DNA of 32,010 nucleotides from assembly GCA_016219595.1 (NCBI GenBank), contig JACRLY010000048.1:1-32010 (forward strand), given 5' to 3'. The translations under genes and the position numbers were made by a program. A model generated the notes under the pieces. It was not told the DNA's origin. It did not search any database and saw only the letters and a list, made by a program, of their open reading frames with translations. Shown here piece by piece: positions 7,300-16,387 of the stretch (position 1 is the stretch's first letter; each line of letters opens with the position of its first letter). This DNA is from Ignavibacteriota bacterium. GTDB lineage: Bacteria > Bacteroidota > Ignavibacteria > Kapaibacteriales > UBA2268.

Positions 7300-10200
7300 C
7301 TAACTATTTTGGTTTTCAAGAAGTTTTTTCCTTAAATAAAATACTTTAAGCTCTTTTTTCCTTGCCCTGCCAACCATATATCTATATTGAATGAAATACA
7401 TGCATGGAACAACAACAAGGGTTAAAAAGGTAGCGAAAGTTAATCCGAAAATTATAGCCCAAGCCAAAGGACCCCAAAATGAAGCACTGTCCCCGCCAAT
7501 GAAAATCTGTGGTCTGAATTCTGATAATAAAGTAGCAAAATTTATATTAAATCCGAATGCAAGAGGAACTACACCTAAAGTAGTTGCACTTGCAGTCAAT
7601 ATAACAGGGTTGAATCTGATTGAACCACCCTGGATTATTATATCCCTGATTCTGCCTTTTTTCTGCCTAAGCAGCTCAATAAAATCAATCAGTATTATTC
7701 CGTTTTTAACAACAATTCCGGCAAGAGCAACAATTCCTATTCCTGTCATTACTACCGAAACCGTAAATCTGAACAATATGAATCCGAGAAACACACCTAT
7801 AGTACTAAGCAGAACCTGTGTAATAATAATAAAAGGTTTGATAGTTGAATTAAACTGAGTAACCAGAATTAACAGGATTAATGCAATAGAAACAAAAAAT
7901 GAGGTAACTATAAAATTCCCAGCTTCCTGCTGGTCTTCCTGCTGCCCGGTTAATTTTATTTCATATCCTTTTGGCAAGGGGAGAGAAGCAGTAATTTTTT
8001 CTATCTGGCTATTAATCTGAATAGCATTGTAGCCCGTTAAAACATTAGAACTCAGGATTATAGTCCTTTTCTGATTTTTTCTTTTAATACTTTCAAAAGA
8101 ATAAATATAACTAACATCTGCCACTGCAGATATGGGTATTTGCCTGAATGAACCTGTTGCCATATCCCTAAATGAAATTGGCATATTCAACAGTGAATTT
8201 AAATCATTCCTGTATTTCGGGTCGAGTCTGATTTGAATTGAGTATTCGTCTTTATCATCACGGAATTTCGATGCTTCTTTACCGAAGATTGCAGTTCTGA
8301 GAGCCATACCTATCTGACCGCTGGATAAGCCTTCATTGTTTGCCCTCGACCTGTTTACAGTCAATAAAATTTCAGGTTTATTTTGCTGAATATCAGAATT
8401 TAATTTTTCGATACCTGCAATATCTGCATCAGAAATCCTCTGCCTAACTAATCCTTCAATATTAATTAACTCATCTAATTTATCTCCGCTGATTTCAATA
8501 TTAATCGGTTTCCCGGTCGGTGGACCATTGTTTTCTTTTTCGACCAATATTTCTGTTCCCGGCAAATTTTTAATATTAGTTCTTATTTCATCTAAATATT
8601 TTTGGGTTGATTTGCCGCCTCGCTTTGCAAAATCAACAAATGCTATGGTGATTTTTCCTTTATAAGGAATGACTGCCCGATCCGGATTATTAGGGTCTCC
8701 GGCGCCAATGCCGACATTTGCAATAACAGATTTTACAATTGGATTATTATGCCCGATTAGATTATAAACTTTATTCTCAACAATTTTCGTAACGGAATCA
8801 GTCACCCTTGCATCGGTACCGATAGGAAGCTTTACATATACATATACGAAATTTGGTTCAGCTTCCGGAAAGAAATTAACTTTTGGAGGGAACATACCGA
8901 ATAAAATCATTGTAAATATAAACATCCCAATCATTCCATAAATTATATAGTATGGATTTTTGCCTCTTAAGGCAAATCTTAATGTAGATTTGTAAAGACC
9001 GATAATATATGGGAAAAGCCGTTCCTGGAATCCTTTAATTAATATCGGTGTTACAATATATTTGTTCAAGTATCCCAAGATAACAAACAGGAATAATAAA
9101 TTACCGATTGCATGAAATTTCAATAAATGGAATAATATTCCGAAAACAAAAATTACTATTGAAATTTTATGTATATTTTTCGGATTGCGGTATAATGTTC
9201 TATCAACATGCATATATTCTGCTGCAAGAACTGGATTTATTATAAATGCAACAAATAATGATGCGAGTAGCGTGATTATCATGATTACAGGCAGAAAATA
9301 CATGAATTTACCGACAATACCCGGGAAAAATAATAAGGGTATAAATGGAGCTAAAGTTGTCAATGTACCTGTCAATACCGGAATAAAAACCTCACCGGCA
9401 GATGTTTTTGCTGCATTCCTGATTTCAAGATGTTCCTTTGTGTAAAGTCTGTGAGTGTTTTCAATAACGACTATTGCATCGTCCACAACAATACCGAGAG
9501 CAAGGAGGAATGTAAATGTAACAACGACATTGAAAGAAAATCCAAGCATAGGCATTAATAAAAATGCCAGGAATGACGAAAGCGGTACCGATAATCCAAC
9601 GAATATAGAATCGCGGACTCCAAGGAAAAACATTAGAACCAGAACAACAAGTATAAAACCTATAATTACACTGTTCACCAAATCATCGAGGTTAGTTTTT
9701 GTCGAGACAGACCTGTCACCCGTAACAATAATTTTTGCCCCTTGCGGCATTTTTGTTTTTTCATACTCCTGAACAAGAGTGTTAATTTTCTCAGAAGCTT
9801 CAATTAAATTTTCACCGCTTCTTTTAATAACACTAAGTGTAATTACCGGCTTGCCGTTCAACCTGGCAAAATTCTGTTGTTCTTTAAAATCGTCTCTGAC
9901 ATCAGCTACGTCCCTGATATAAACAGGATTACCTTTTGCCGTTTTAACGACAATATTTTTTATATCATCAGTATTTTTAAATTCCGATTTTAATCTTAAA
10001 TCCCTTCTGATACCGCCAAGTACTATTTCCCCGGTTGAAAAATTAACATTTTCTGCACTAATAGCCCTTTCGATATCGCTGAATGAGAGTCCGGAGGCTG
10101 TCATTTTGAATAAATCAACATTAACCTGGAATTCACGTTCGGGAGCGCCGATAATATCAACTCTTGTAATTTCTTTGAATGCTTCGATTTTTTCCTGTAA

Positions 10201-10686
10201 ATCGTCTGCATAGGTTTTCAATCTGTAAGGCTCCATATCTCCGACAATGTTTACAAACATTATCGGGAATTCAGAAAATTCAATTTCCTGAATCATAGGT
10301 TCTTTCTGAAGGTCATTTGGCAGGTCCGATTTACTTTTGTCAACAGCATCTGTAACTCTTTGCTTGGCGACAGCAGGAGTTACATTTGTTGCAAATTCGA
10401 CAATAATCACAGAAACATCAGGCAATGACTGACTTGTTACTCTTTTTATTCCTGTAACTGATTTCAATTGCTTCTCAATTTGACGCGTAATAAGCATTTC
10501 GATATCGGAAGGAGTGGTACCGGGATAAATTGTTTGAACAACAATCGTTGGTATAACTATGTCAGGAAATTGTTCCTTCGGAAGATTAACATAGGAAACA
10601 AATCCCATAATAATAATAGATATAGCAAGTATATATACCGGTATTTTATTTTCAATTGACCAATTTGTCGGTTTAAATGACTTCAT
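7300..10686 (-). CDS. RND multidrug/metabolite efflux permease (AcrB-like)
   Basis: This 1128-residue inner-membrane permease belongs to the HAE-type RND family. The N-terminal helix is followed by the porter-domain start P-K-E-Q-F-P-D-I-V-I-P, and the proton-relay Asp pair is in G-I-V-V-D-D-A-I-V-V-I-E-N (TM4). A second TM set near the C-terminus includes G-I-V-V-K-N-G-I-I-L-I-D. It exceeds the usual 1030-1050 residues, mainly because of extra hydrophobic stretches at about 505-560, between TM6 and TM7, a form I associate with Bacteroidota pumps. It is the last gene of the tolC - adaptor - RND operon, 98 bases after the adaptor. The substrate cannot be predicted; HAE-type motifs argue against a heavy-metal CzcA pump. 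Confidence 0.93.
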   Translation of the reverse strand: MKSFKPTNWSIENKIPVYILAISIIIMGFVSYVNLPKEQFPDIVIPTIVVQTIYPGTTPSDIEMLITRQIEKQLKSVTGIKRVTSQSLPDVSVIIVEFATNVTPAVAKQRVTDAVDKSKSDLPNDLQKEPMIQEIEFSEFPIMFVNIVGDMEPYRLKTYADDLQEKIEAFKEITRVDIIGAPEREFQVNVDLFKMTASGLSFSDIERAISAENVNFSTGEIVLGGIRRDLRLKSEFKNTDDIKNIVVKTAKGNPVYIRDVADVRDDFKEQQNFARLNGKPVITLSVIKRSGENLIEASEKINTLVQEYEKTKMPQGAKIIVTGDRSVSTKTNLDDLVNSVIIGFILVVLVLMFFLGVRDSIFVGLSVPLSSFLAFLLMPMLGFSFNVVVTFTFLLALGIVVDDAIVVIENTHRLYTKEHLEIRNAAKTSAGEVFIPVLTGTLTTLAPFIPLLFFPGIVGKFMYFLPVIMIITLLASLFVAFIINPVLAAEYMHVDRTLYRNPKNIHKISIVIFVFGILFHLLKFHAIGNLLFLFVILGYLNKYIVTPILIKGFQERLFPYIIGLYKSTLRFALRGKNPYYIIYGMIGMFIFTMILFGMFPPKVNFFPEAEPNFVYVYVKLPIGTDARVTDSVTKIVENKVYNLIGHNNPIVKSVIANVGIGAGDPNNPDRAVIPYKGKITIAFVDFAKRGGKSTQKYLDEIRTNIKNLPGTEILVEKENNGPPTGKPINIEISGDKLDELINIEGLVRQRISDADIAGIEKLNSDIQQNKPEILLTVNRSRANNEGLSSGQIGMALRTAIFGKEASKFRDDKDEYSIQIRLDPKYRNDLNSLLNMPISFRDMATGSFRQIPISAVADVSYIYSFESIKRKNQKRTIILSSNVLTGYNAIQINSQIEKITASLPLPKGYEIKLTGQQEDQQEAGNFIVTSFFVSIALILLILVTQFNSTIKPFIIITQVLLSTIGVFLGFILFRFTVSVVMTGIGIVALAGIVVKNGIILIDFIELLRQKKGRIRDIIIQGGSIRFNPVILTASATTLGVVPLAFGFNINFATLLSEFRPQIFIGGDSASFWGPLAWAIIFGLTFATFLTLVVVPCMYFIQYRYMVGRARKKELKVFYLRKKLLENQNS

Positions 10687-10784
10687 ATTTATCCTGTTTA
10701 AAATGAATCCTTACAAGGAATTTCAAAAAATTTTCTTTTTTTATATTATTAACAATAATGTAAATGTACAGCAATAGTATAATT

Positions 10785-11987
10785 CTAATTTTTAACTGTT
10801 ATAGCCTGACCTTCTGCAACATCGAAAGCTCCTGCAGTAATTATTCTGTCCCCGGGTTTTAATCCGTCTAATATTTCAATTTTGTCTTTATACGATAAGC
10901 CTGTTTTCACAAAAACCTTTTTAGCTCTATCACTGTTCTTACCGTTTTCTGCAACGAACACAAAACTTTTATCACCGGATTTCTGAACAACTGCCAAAGG
11001 AGCAAGTATTGTATTCTCTTTTGATATATCATTGATAGAAACACTGCAATATTCGTTTGGTCGAAGACCGGCAGTCTGATTTGGAATTTTTATTTCGATT
11101 TTGAAAGTTCTGTTAGTCATATTTATAAGTTTGGTAATGACAGAAATTTTAGCTTCGATGGTTTTATTTAAATCAGGAAAGCTGATTAAAACAGGGTCCC
11201 CGGCACTCATAGAAGCAATATAATTTTCCGATACATCAGCAGAAACTTTTATATTCGACATGCTTGTAAGACGAATTACCGGTAAACCTGGATTTACTAT
11301 TTCGCCTTCTTTGGGGACAATACCGTCAATTACACCTGAAAATGGTGCAGTGATTTTCGCATAGGTAATCTGTTGTTTGATTGAAGCCACCCTTTTCTCA
11401 ATCTGGTCTTTTTGGTTCTTAGCCTGTAAGTATTGAACTTCAGAGCTGGCTTTTTGCTCCCACAATCTTTTTTGTTTTTCATACATAATTGTTGCGAAAT
11501 CCAGGCCGTTTTGAGCTTCATCAAGATTCTTTTTTAACATATCATCATCTATCTGAATTAAGATATCCCCTGTTTTAACTACTGAACCGGTTTGCACATA
11601 AACTCTTATAATTTGGCCTGCCATTTTAGCACTGATATTAACTGCCTTTTCGGATTCAACAATACCCTGAACATCAATAAATCTTTTGAACAGCTCAGGT
11701 TTAATTTCCTGGACATTAACATTTACTAAATTACTTTCATCTTTATTTGAAGTACTTTCAGAAATTTCTGTTTCCAATGTTTTGATTTTGTCTTGTATCT
11801 CTGAAAGTTGAGATTTAAGCTTTGCAAGTTCCATTTTTTTTGATTCATAAGCATTAGCTTGTTTCGAGCAGGACAGAGTAGATATAATTAATACAGCCGA
11901 TAAACAAAGCATTAATGTCTTGAATAAATTCGAGGAATTTATTATCCTCAAATTAAAATCTTTTAAATTTAATGTAATTTTTTTCAT
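10785..11987 (-). CDS. RND efflux periplasmic adaptor lipoprotein (MFP)
   Basis: This 400-residue adaptor bridges the permease and the TolC channel. I chose the ATG at 11987 because TAAGGAG lies six bases ahead; an ATG at 12032 would add 15 residues before the signal. A basic/hydrophobic signal ends in a lipobox L-S-C, followed by a coiled-coil stretch K-L-K-S-Q-L-S-E-I-Q-D-K (about residues 45-75) and then the biotinyl-lipoyl-like half motifs (V-N-I-S-A-K-M-A-G-Q-I, A-P-F-S-G-V-I-D-G), alpha-hairpin, beta-barrel and membrane-proximal domains. The C-terminus keeps I-L-D-G-L-K-P-G-D-R-I-I-T-A-G. It is probably anchored in the inner membrane facing the periplasm. Gene order with its neighbours is canonical. 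Confidence 0.92.
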   Translation of the reverse strand: MKKITLNLKDFNLRIINSSNLFKTLMLCLSAVLIISTLSCSKQANAYESKKMELAKLKSQLSEIQDKIKTLETEISESTSNKDESNLVNVNVQEIKPELFKRFIDVQGIVESEKAVNISAKMAGQIIRVYVQTGSVVKTGDILIQIDDDMLKKNLDEAQNGLDFATIMYEKQKRLWEQKASSEVQYLQAKNQKDQIEKRVASIKQQITYAKITAPFSGVIDGIVPKEGEIVNPGLPVIRLTSMSNIKVSADVSENYIASMSAGDPVLISFPDLNKTIEAKISVITKLINMTNRTFKIEIKIPNQTAGLRPNEYCSVSINDISKENTILAPLAVVQKSGDKSFVFVAENGKNSDRAKKVFVKTGLSYKDKIEILDGLKPGDRIITAGAFDVAEGQAITVKN

Positions 11988-12041
11988 AACAATCTCCTTA
12001 TGTAATTCTATAAATTTCTTCTTTAAGTACATTAAATAATT

Positions 12042-13412
12042 TTACTCATTTAACATTCCGGTAAATTTTTTATCAATATTTCCAATTAAATTATCTAAAT
12101 CAGCACGTGCAGAAAGATAATCGAATACAGCCTGTGACCTGTTATTTCTCGCTTGTATCAAAGCAATTTCAGCATCGTTAATTTCTACCTGGCTTCCAAC
12201 ACCTTCCTTATATCTAATTGTAGAAATTTCATAACCTCTTTCAGCCTGGGCAACGTTTTCATCCTGGGCATTCATCCTTTCTTTTGCAGTTGTCAGTTGC
12301 AGGTAAGCTGATTTTACCTGCAGTTTGGTAGCATCCTTCAATTGAGAATACCTGTCCTGCAATGTAAGGTAATCGATATGAGCTTGTTCAACTCTTGCAG
12401 AAGATTGAAATCCCTGGAATAAGGATAAGGAGAAATTCAATCCTACCATTGAACTTTGTGAATTTATAAATTTGAAATTATTGGATAATCCGTTGAACAT
12501 ATAATTAAAAAATGCAGAAACAGTAGGATAATATTCTGATTTCCTGATTGTAATTATATCTTCGGAAACATCTTTTTGAATTTCCAGTGCTTTTAAATCA
12601 TAATTATTTTGAATCGATTGATTTAATAATTCATCTTCTTTATAACTTTCGTCATTTATGAAAGATTTCAAATCACCTTGTATTTCAATTTCCTCTTTGA
12701 TGTCGATAGCCATAATCATCTTCAGTGCATTCAAAGCATTAATATAACCGTTTTCTGCCTGCATGACAACCGGTTTAAGATTTTCCATACCAACTTTAGC
12801 CCGTATAAAATCATATTCAGGTATCATCCCTTCATTAAAAGCAGCAGATACGCTTTTCAAATTATCCTGTGATTTTTCCAAACTAACTTTCATTGTATTC
12901 CAGAATTCTTTTGCAAGTAAAACGCCATAAAATGTTTTCTTCGTTGTGAGTAAAATTTTTGAAACAGAACCCTTAAACATTTCATAAGAAGCACTTTCAT
13001 ATATCTTTGAAGTACCGATTCCTTTGAAAACAGCCGAATTGAAAAGTATTTGATTTACAGAAAGACCTGCCTGGTAATTATTATTTGCACCGAATTGAAT
13101 TCCAACGAAATCATTGATTGTGTCTCCAAAGAAAGCCCCGGGTACATAAGAGACAGGAATCTTTATATTCCTTATAAAATTTGCGTTTATTGAAACAGAA
13201 GGCAAGGCATTACCTAATGCTTCGTTGACCATAGCTTTTGATTTGCTTATATTCAATCTTGATGCGTTTACATCGTAATTATTTTTGACTGCGATAGAAA
13301 GCGCAGAATCGAGTGTAATCTTTTTCACTTCTGTATGCAGTGATGAAACTGCAAATAACAATATAATAATAATATTAATTTTCAGTAATCTACTTATTGT
13401 TTTTATTTTCAT
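12042..13412 (-). CDS. TolC-family outer membrane efflux channel
   Basis: This 456-residue protein has an N-terminal signal sequence (about residues 1-28) and the duplicated OEP helical architecture. The first repeat starts I-T-L-D-S-A-L-S-I-A-V-K-N-N-Y-D-V; the second carries L-F-Q-G-F-Q-S-S-A-R-V-E-Q-A, and a typical end motif Y-x-x-G-V-G-S-Q-V-E-I-N-D-A-E lies near residue 405. It forms the trimeric outer-membrane/periplasmic tunnel for the RND pump downstream, with only 54 bases to the adaptor start. AAAGGCG lies just before the ATG. As the first gene of the operon, its promoter must lie in the gene-free stretch at 13413-13925. No local TetR-type repressor is adjacent. Confidence 0.92.
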   Translation of the reverse strand: MKIKTISRLLKINIIIILLFAVSSLHTEVKKITLDSALSIAVKNNYDVNASRLNISKSKAMVNEALGNALPSVSINANFIRNIKIPVSYVPGAFFGDTINDFVGIQFGANNNYQAGLSVNQILFNSAVFKGIGTSKIYESASYEMFKGSVSKILLTTKKTFYGVLLAKEFWNTMKVSLEKSQDNLKSVSAAFNEGMIPEYDFIRAKVGMENLKPVVMQAENGYINALNALKMIMAIDIKEEIEIQGDLKSFINDESYKEDELLNQSIQNNYDLKALEIQKDVSEDIITIRKSEYYPTVSAFFNYMFNGLSNNFKFINSQSSMVGLNFSLSLFQGFQSSARVEQAHIDYLTLQDRYSQLKDATKLQVKSAYLQLTTAKERMNAQDENVAQAERGYEISTIRYKEGVGSQVEINDAEIALIQARNNRSQAVFDYLSARADLDNLIGNIDKKFTGMLNE

Positions 13413-13925
13413 TTCGCCTTTTTCTCTTTTGTTAAGAATAAACTTAATTGTACTTCAAAATGATTGACACGGATTTCACCCGGTAAAGCATATAAAATCA
13501 ATTGGACTTAAAATTGAAACAAAATCTTAAGTTTATTAGTTCTTATATACCACTTCTAAATTTTTGTTGTTATTACGCTGATTGCTGCAATTTTGAATAA
13601 TTTAACACTCAGGAAATTTATTACGATAAATTATTTAGTTTGTTTCAACATTTAATATGAATTGAAAAAAGTAATACATATTTACATAAATCACCTAAAT
13701 ATAATCTTTGAACAGATTGCATATAAAACCAACCCAAAAAACGATTAAACTTAATTTTTATTTAGTAAAAGCTAAATTATTTTATTCTTATTAATTATAG
13801 TATTTATTTTAAGAAAAATCAAGGTGTAATATTACCAAATTTGATTATAAAACTCAATTAATGTGTGTTCGAAAGATTATAAAGTCAAGTAAGAAATAAA
13901 AAATAAATAGTTATTGAAACTCCTT
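13413..13925. other. gene-free 513-bp interval
   Basis: I see no credible coding frame, RNA gene or strong hairpin here. It is very AT-rich. It must hold the promoter of the minus-strand efflux operon (start codon at 13412) and the 3' flank of the T9SS protein gene (stop at 13926). No clean Bacteroidota-type -7/-33 promoter or repressor palindrome could be fixed by eye. Confidence 0.5.
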
Positions 13926-15449
13926 TTAATTATCAATTAATAGAATTTTTGAAAATTTGATTTGAGACGAAATTATATTTAAGCAGTAAATTCCATTTTT
14001 TAAATCGGGAAGAATAAATGAATAATTTCCCGGAATTGAATTTTCCGCAACTTTACTGAATACCTGATTTCCAAGAATATCATAAATCTTTATTTCAACA
14101 TTTGAATTATTTTCTATTGATAAATTCACTGTTTTACCTGAACTTACAGGATTTGGAGTTATAATTATACTTTCATCTTTCAAAAAAAATTGCTCAGTGA
14201 CAGAATTAAAACTACTACTATCTTTGGCAAAATAAATATCACCGTTATCTCTTCTTGAATCCTGCCAACAGAGGTATCTTGTTCCATCGGAAGCAAATTT
14301 AACATTGACAAATTCTTTTCTTCCGTTTGAATTAAATATTTCAGCATCAGAGAAATCGGATTTGGGAAATTCTCCAAAATAGTAATGCATCCCTTTATCT
14401 GAAGTTTGATAAACTATTGCAACATCTGAATTATCATCAATTGAAATATTCGGATAATCAACAAAATTTGAAGATTCTCGGCTTAATTGAATATTCCCTG
14501 ATGCAGCATTTGAATCTTTAGGAAGCATAGCATAGTAAATTCTTGAAATGCCGGAAATATCCCTGTTATCACGCCATACCAAATGCAGATTTTCATTCAT
14601 ATCGAGTGCAACATTAGGTCCGGTAACAGGGCAGGCGTTAATTGTCCATTCTCCATCCTGAATTAAAATAACATCTTCGAATGTTTCACCTCCATCCATA
14701 GAACGGCATACCCATATATCTCTGCGGTTATTAATATTTGAGCGAAATGCAATATATACATGCCCTTCGGGGCTGACTTCTATTTCTTGCTTGCAACACT
14801 CACAAGTACCTCCGATACCTGCTATCATTTTATTTACTTTTTTATTTTTTGACCATGAATTACCGCCATCAGTAGACATAGTCATATATAATTGTACATT
14901 CGAAGATTGCTTTCTTTGAGTTTCCCTGGAATCAAGAAATGAAACATATAATTTATTTAAAGAGTCAACGGCTATCGAGCAAAAATCCTGGGCATATTTC
15001 GAAGAATCATCTGAATCTATAACATTTTTTGGCTGTGTCCAGGTCAATCCCTTATCTGAAGATTGAATATACCAAACATCAGGTTGGTTATTAATTCGAG
15101 ATTCCAGCCAAATCATGTGAATTGTTCCTTTTGTATCAATTACGAATTTAGCAGCTCTTTGAAAATTTGAGTTAACAGATGCACCTTGTGTGATTTTTGT
15201 AGCAGGGAAAAATGTATTCCCCTTGTCTGTCGAATGGGTAAAGTAAATATCACCGTTTCCGCCGCTGTTTGCTTTTATCCAGCTTATATATATATTGCCA
15301 TCCCTGCCGATTTTCATAATCGGAGAACGTTCTACCGAGCCGGAAACATCATTATTGACCATAACAGGAATGGTATAATTCTGACAATAACAATTGTTAT
15401 AAAAGATAATAATTAATAAAACTAAAAAATAATTTATCCTGAATTTCAT
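13926..15449 (-). CDS. secreted Asp-box (sialidase-like fold) protein with T9SS sorting domain
   Basis: This 507-residue exported protein has a signal peptide (residues 1-22, ending N-N-C-Y-C-Q) and repeated Asp-box (BNR) motifs S-x-D-x-G-x-T/S-W: S-T-D-K-G-N-T-F, S-S-D-K-G-L-T-W, S-T-D-G-G-N-S-W and S-M-D-G-G-E-T-F. These predict a six-bladed beta-propeller. A Cys cluster C-E-C-C sits mid-protein. The last ~80 residues are a type A Por/T9SS domain (I-I-T-P-N-P-V-S-S-G-K, then I-K-I-Y-D-I-L-G-N-Q-V and L-K-N-G-I-Y). It would cross the outer membrane by type IX secretion. Asp-boxes are structural and no sialidase catalytic set is evident, so glycosidase activity is not claimed. AAGGA lies before the ATG. 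Confidence 0.88.
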   Translation of the reverse strand: MKFRINYFLVLLIIIFYNNCYCQNYTIPVMVNNDVSGSVERSPIMKIGRDGNIYISWIKANSGGNGDIYFTHSTDKGNTFFPATKITQGASVNSNFQRAAKFVIDTKGTIHMIWLESRINNQPDVWYIQSSDKGLTWTQPKNVIDSDDSSKYAQDFCSIAVDSLNKLYVSFLDSRETQRKQSSNVQLYMTMSTDGGNSWSKNKKVNKMIAGIGGTCECCKQEIEVSPEGHVYIAFRSNINNRRDIWVCRSMDGGETFEDVILIQDGEWTINACPVTGPNVALDMNENLHLVWRDNRDISGISRIYYAMLPKDSNAASGNIQLSRESSNFVDYPNISIDDNSDVAIVYQTSDKGMHYYFGEFPKSDFSDAEIFNSNGRKEFVNVKFASDGTRYLCWQDSRRDNGDIYFAKDSSSFNSVTEQFFLKDESIIITPNPVSSGKTVNLSIENNSNVEIKIYDILGNQVFSKVAENSIPGNYSFILPDLKNGIYCLNIISSQIKFSKILLIDN

Positions 15450-15474
15450 CCTATTCCTTATTATAATGTTTATA

Positions 15475-15490
15475 TTGAATATATATTCAA
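15475..15490. promoter_or_regulatory. perfect 16-bp palindrome upstream of the T9SS protein gene
   Basis: TTGAATATATATTCAA is a perfect inverted repeat 26 bases ahead of the start codon at 15449, inside the divergent spacer shared with the DUF4919 gene. Position and symmetry suit a dimeric regulator, but an AT-only core can arise by chance in such DNA. Confidence 0.3.
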
Positions 15491-15665
15491 CATATTAATA
15501 ATTTAATAGACTAAATTAATAAAATAATTATATAAAACAACTTTTATGAACTTGATATTTGTATAACTCAATGCAGGGTATTAAATCAAATATTGACACA
15601 AGTTCATAATTATTTTCTAATTTTGAAATTATAACCTTTTTTAAAAAAATAATTACTTAATAAAT

Positions 15666-16301
15666 ATGAAAACAGTAGTAATAATAATAACGTTGTTATT
15701 TATTTTAAATATTAATTTATCAGCAATTCAAACAAAAAAGCCGGACTTAAAAAAATTGCCAAAATATGAGAGCCTGCTTAAGAAAGTATTAAAAGGCAGC
15801 AAAGAAATTAATTTTTTTGATTTGAGAATGAGTTTTACCCAGTCAAAGAATTATAAACCTGCAAATCCTGAACTGGATTCAGTTAGAAAGAAAATGATAC
15901 AAAATTTGAACAGTAAGGAATATGAACAGGCAATTATTCTTGCAGATTCAATCTTGAAACAGGAATTTATTGATATGTATGCTCATTATACCTGCTATTA
16001 CGCTTATACTGCTTTAGGTGATTCATCAAAAGCATTCTATCATGAATTTCTAATGGACAGGTTACTTAATTCAGTTGTAGAATCAGGCGATGGCAAAACA
16101 AAAGAATCCGCTTTCCTAATAATTAATTCGAATGAAGAATATTTCCTTATTTATATTTATAAGCTGAAAGTTACAGATAAATCATTTACGAATTTAAACG
16201 GCGAACCTATTGATGTGTTCAAAGCAGTTGATTCTGAAACTAATGACTCATTTGAATTATACTTTAATACGAGCATGATGATTGAACAGCAAAAGAAGTA
16301 A
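15666..16301 (+). CDS. secreted/periplasmic DUF4919-like protein
   Basis: This 211-residue protein has an N-terminal signal sequence (residues 1-20, I-I-T-L-L-F-I-L-N-I-N-L-S-A). The rest reads like DUF4919 proteins of Bacteroidota: an early Y-E-S-L-L-K-K segment, a helical middle with a TPR-like feel (Y-A-H-Y-T-C-Y-Y-A-Y-T-A-L-G-D), then V-E-S-G-D-G-K-T-K-E-S-A-F and a final L-Y-F-N-T-S. The GDG-K-x-x-x-A-F signature is the strongest support. No function is known. It is divergent from the T9SS protein gene and 86 bases ahead of the CNNM gene. Family assignment is from memory of the pattern. Confidence 0.7.
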   Translation: MKTVVIIITLLFILNINLSAIQTKKPDLKKLPKYESLLKKVLKGSKEINFFDLRMSFTQSKNYKPANPELDSVRKKMIQNLNSKEYEQAIILADSILKQEFIDMYAHYTCYYAYTALGDSSKAFYHEFLMDRLLNSVVESGDGKTKESAFLIINSNEEYFLIYIYKLKVTDKSFTNLNGEPIDVFKAVDSETNDSFELYFNTSMMIEQQKK

Positions 16302-16387
16302 TCAAAATAAACAATTCACAATTTTATTAATCATTATTTCGTATATTTAATTATTATGTATTACAATAGAGGGATTATTCTCTTTTG

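Noticed and set aside
7391-9772. Open plus-strand frames of 86-155 codons inside the RND permease gene
   Set aside because: They are antisense to a clearly conserved pump, have low-complexity Asn/Thr/Ile composition and show no domain signature.
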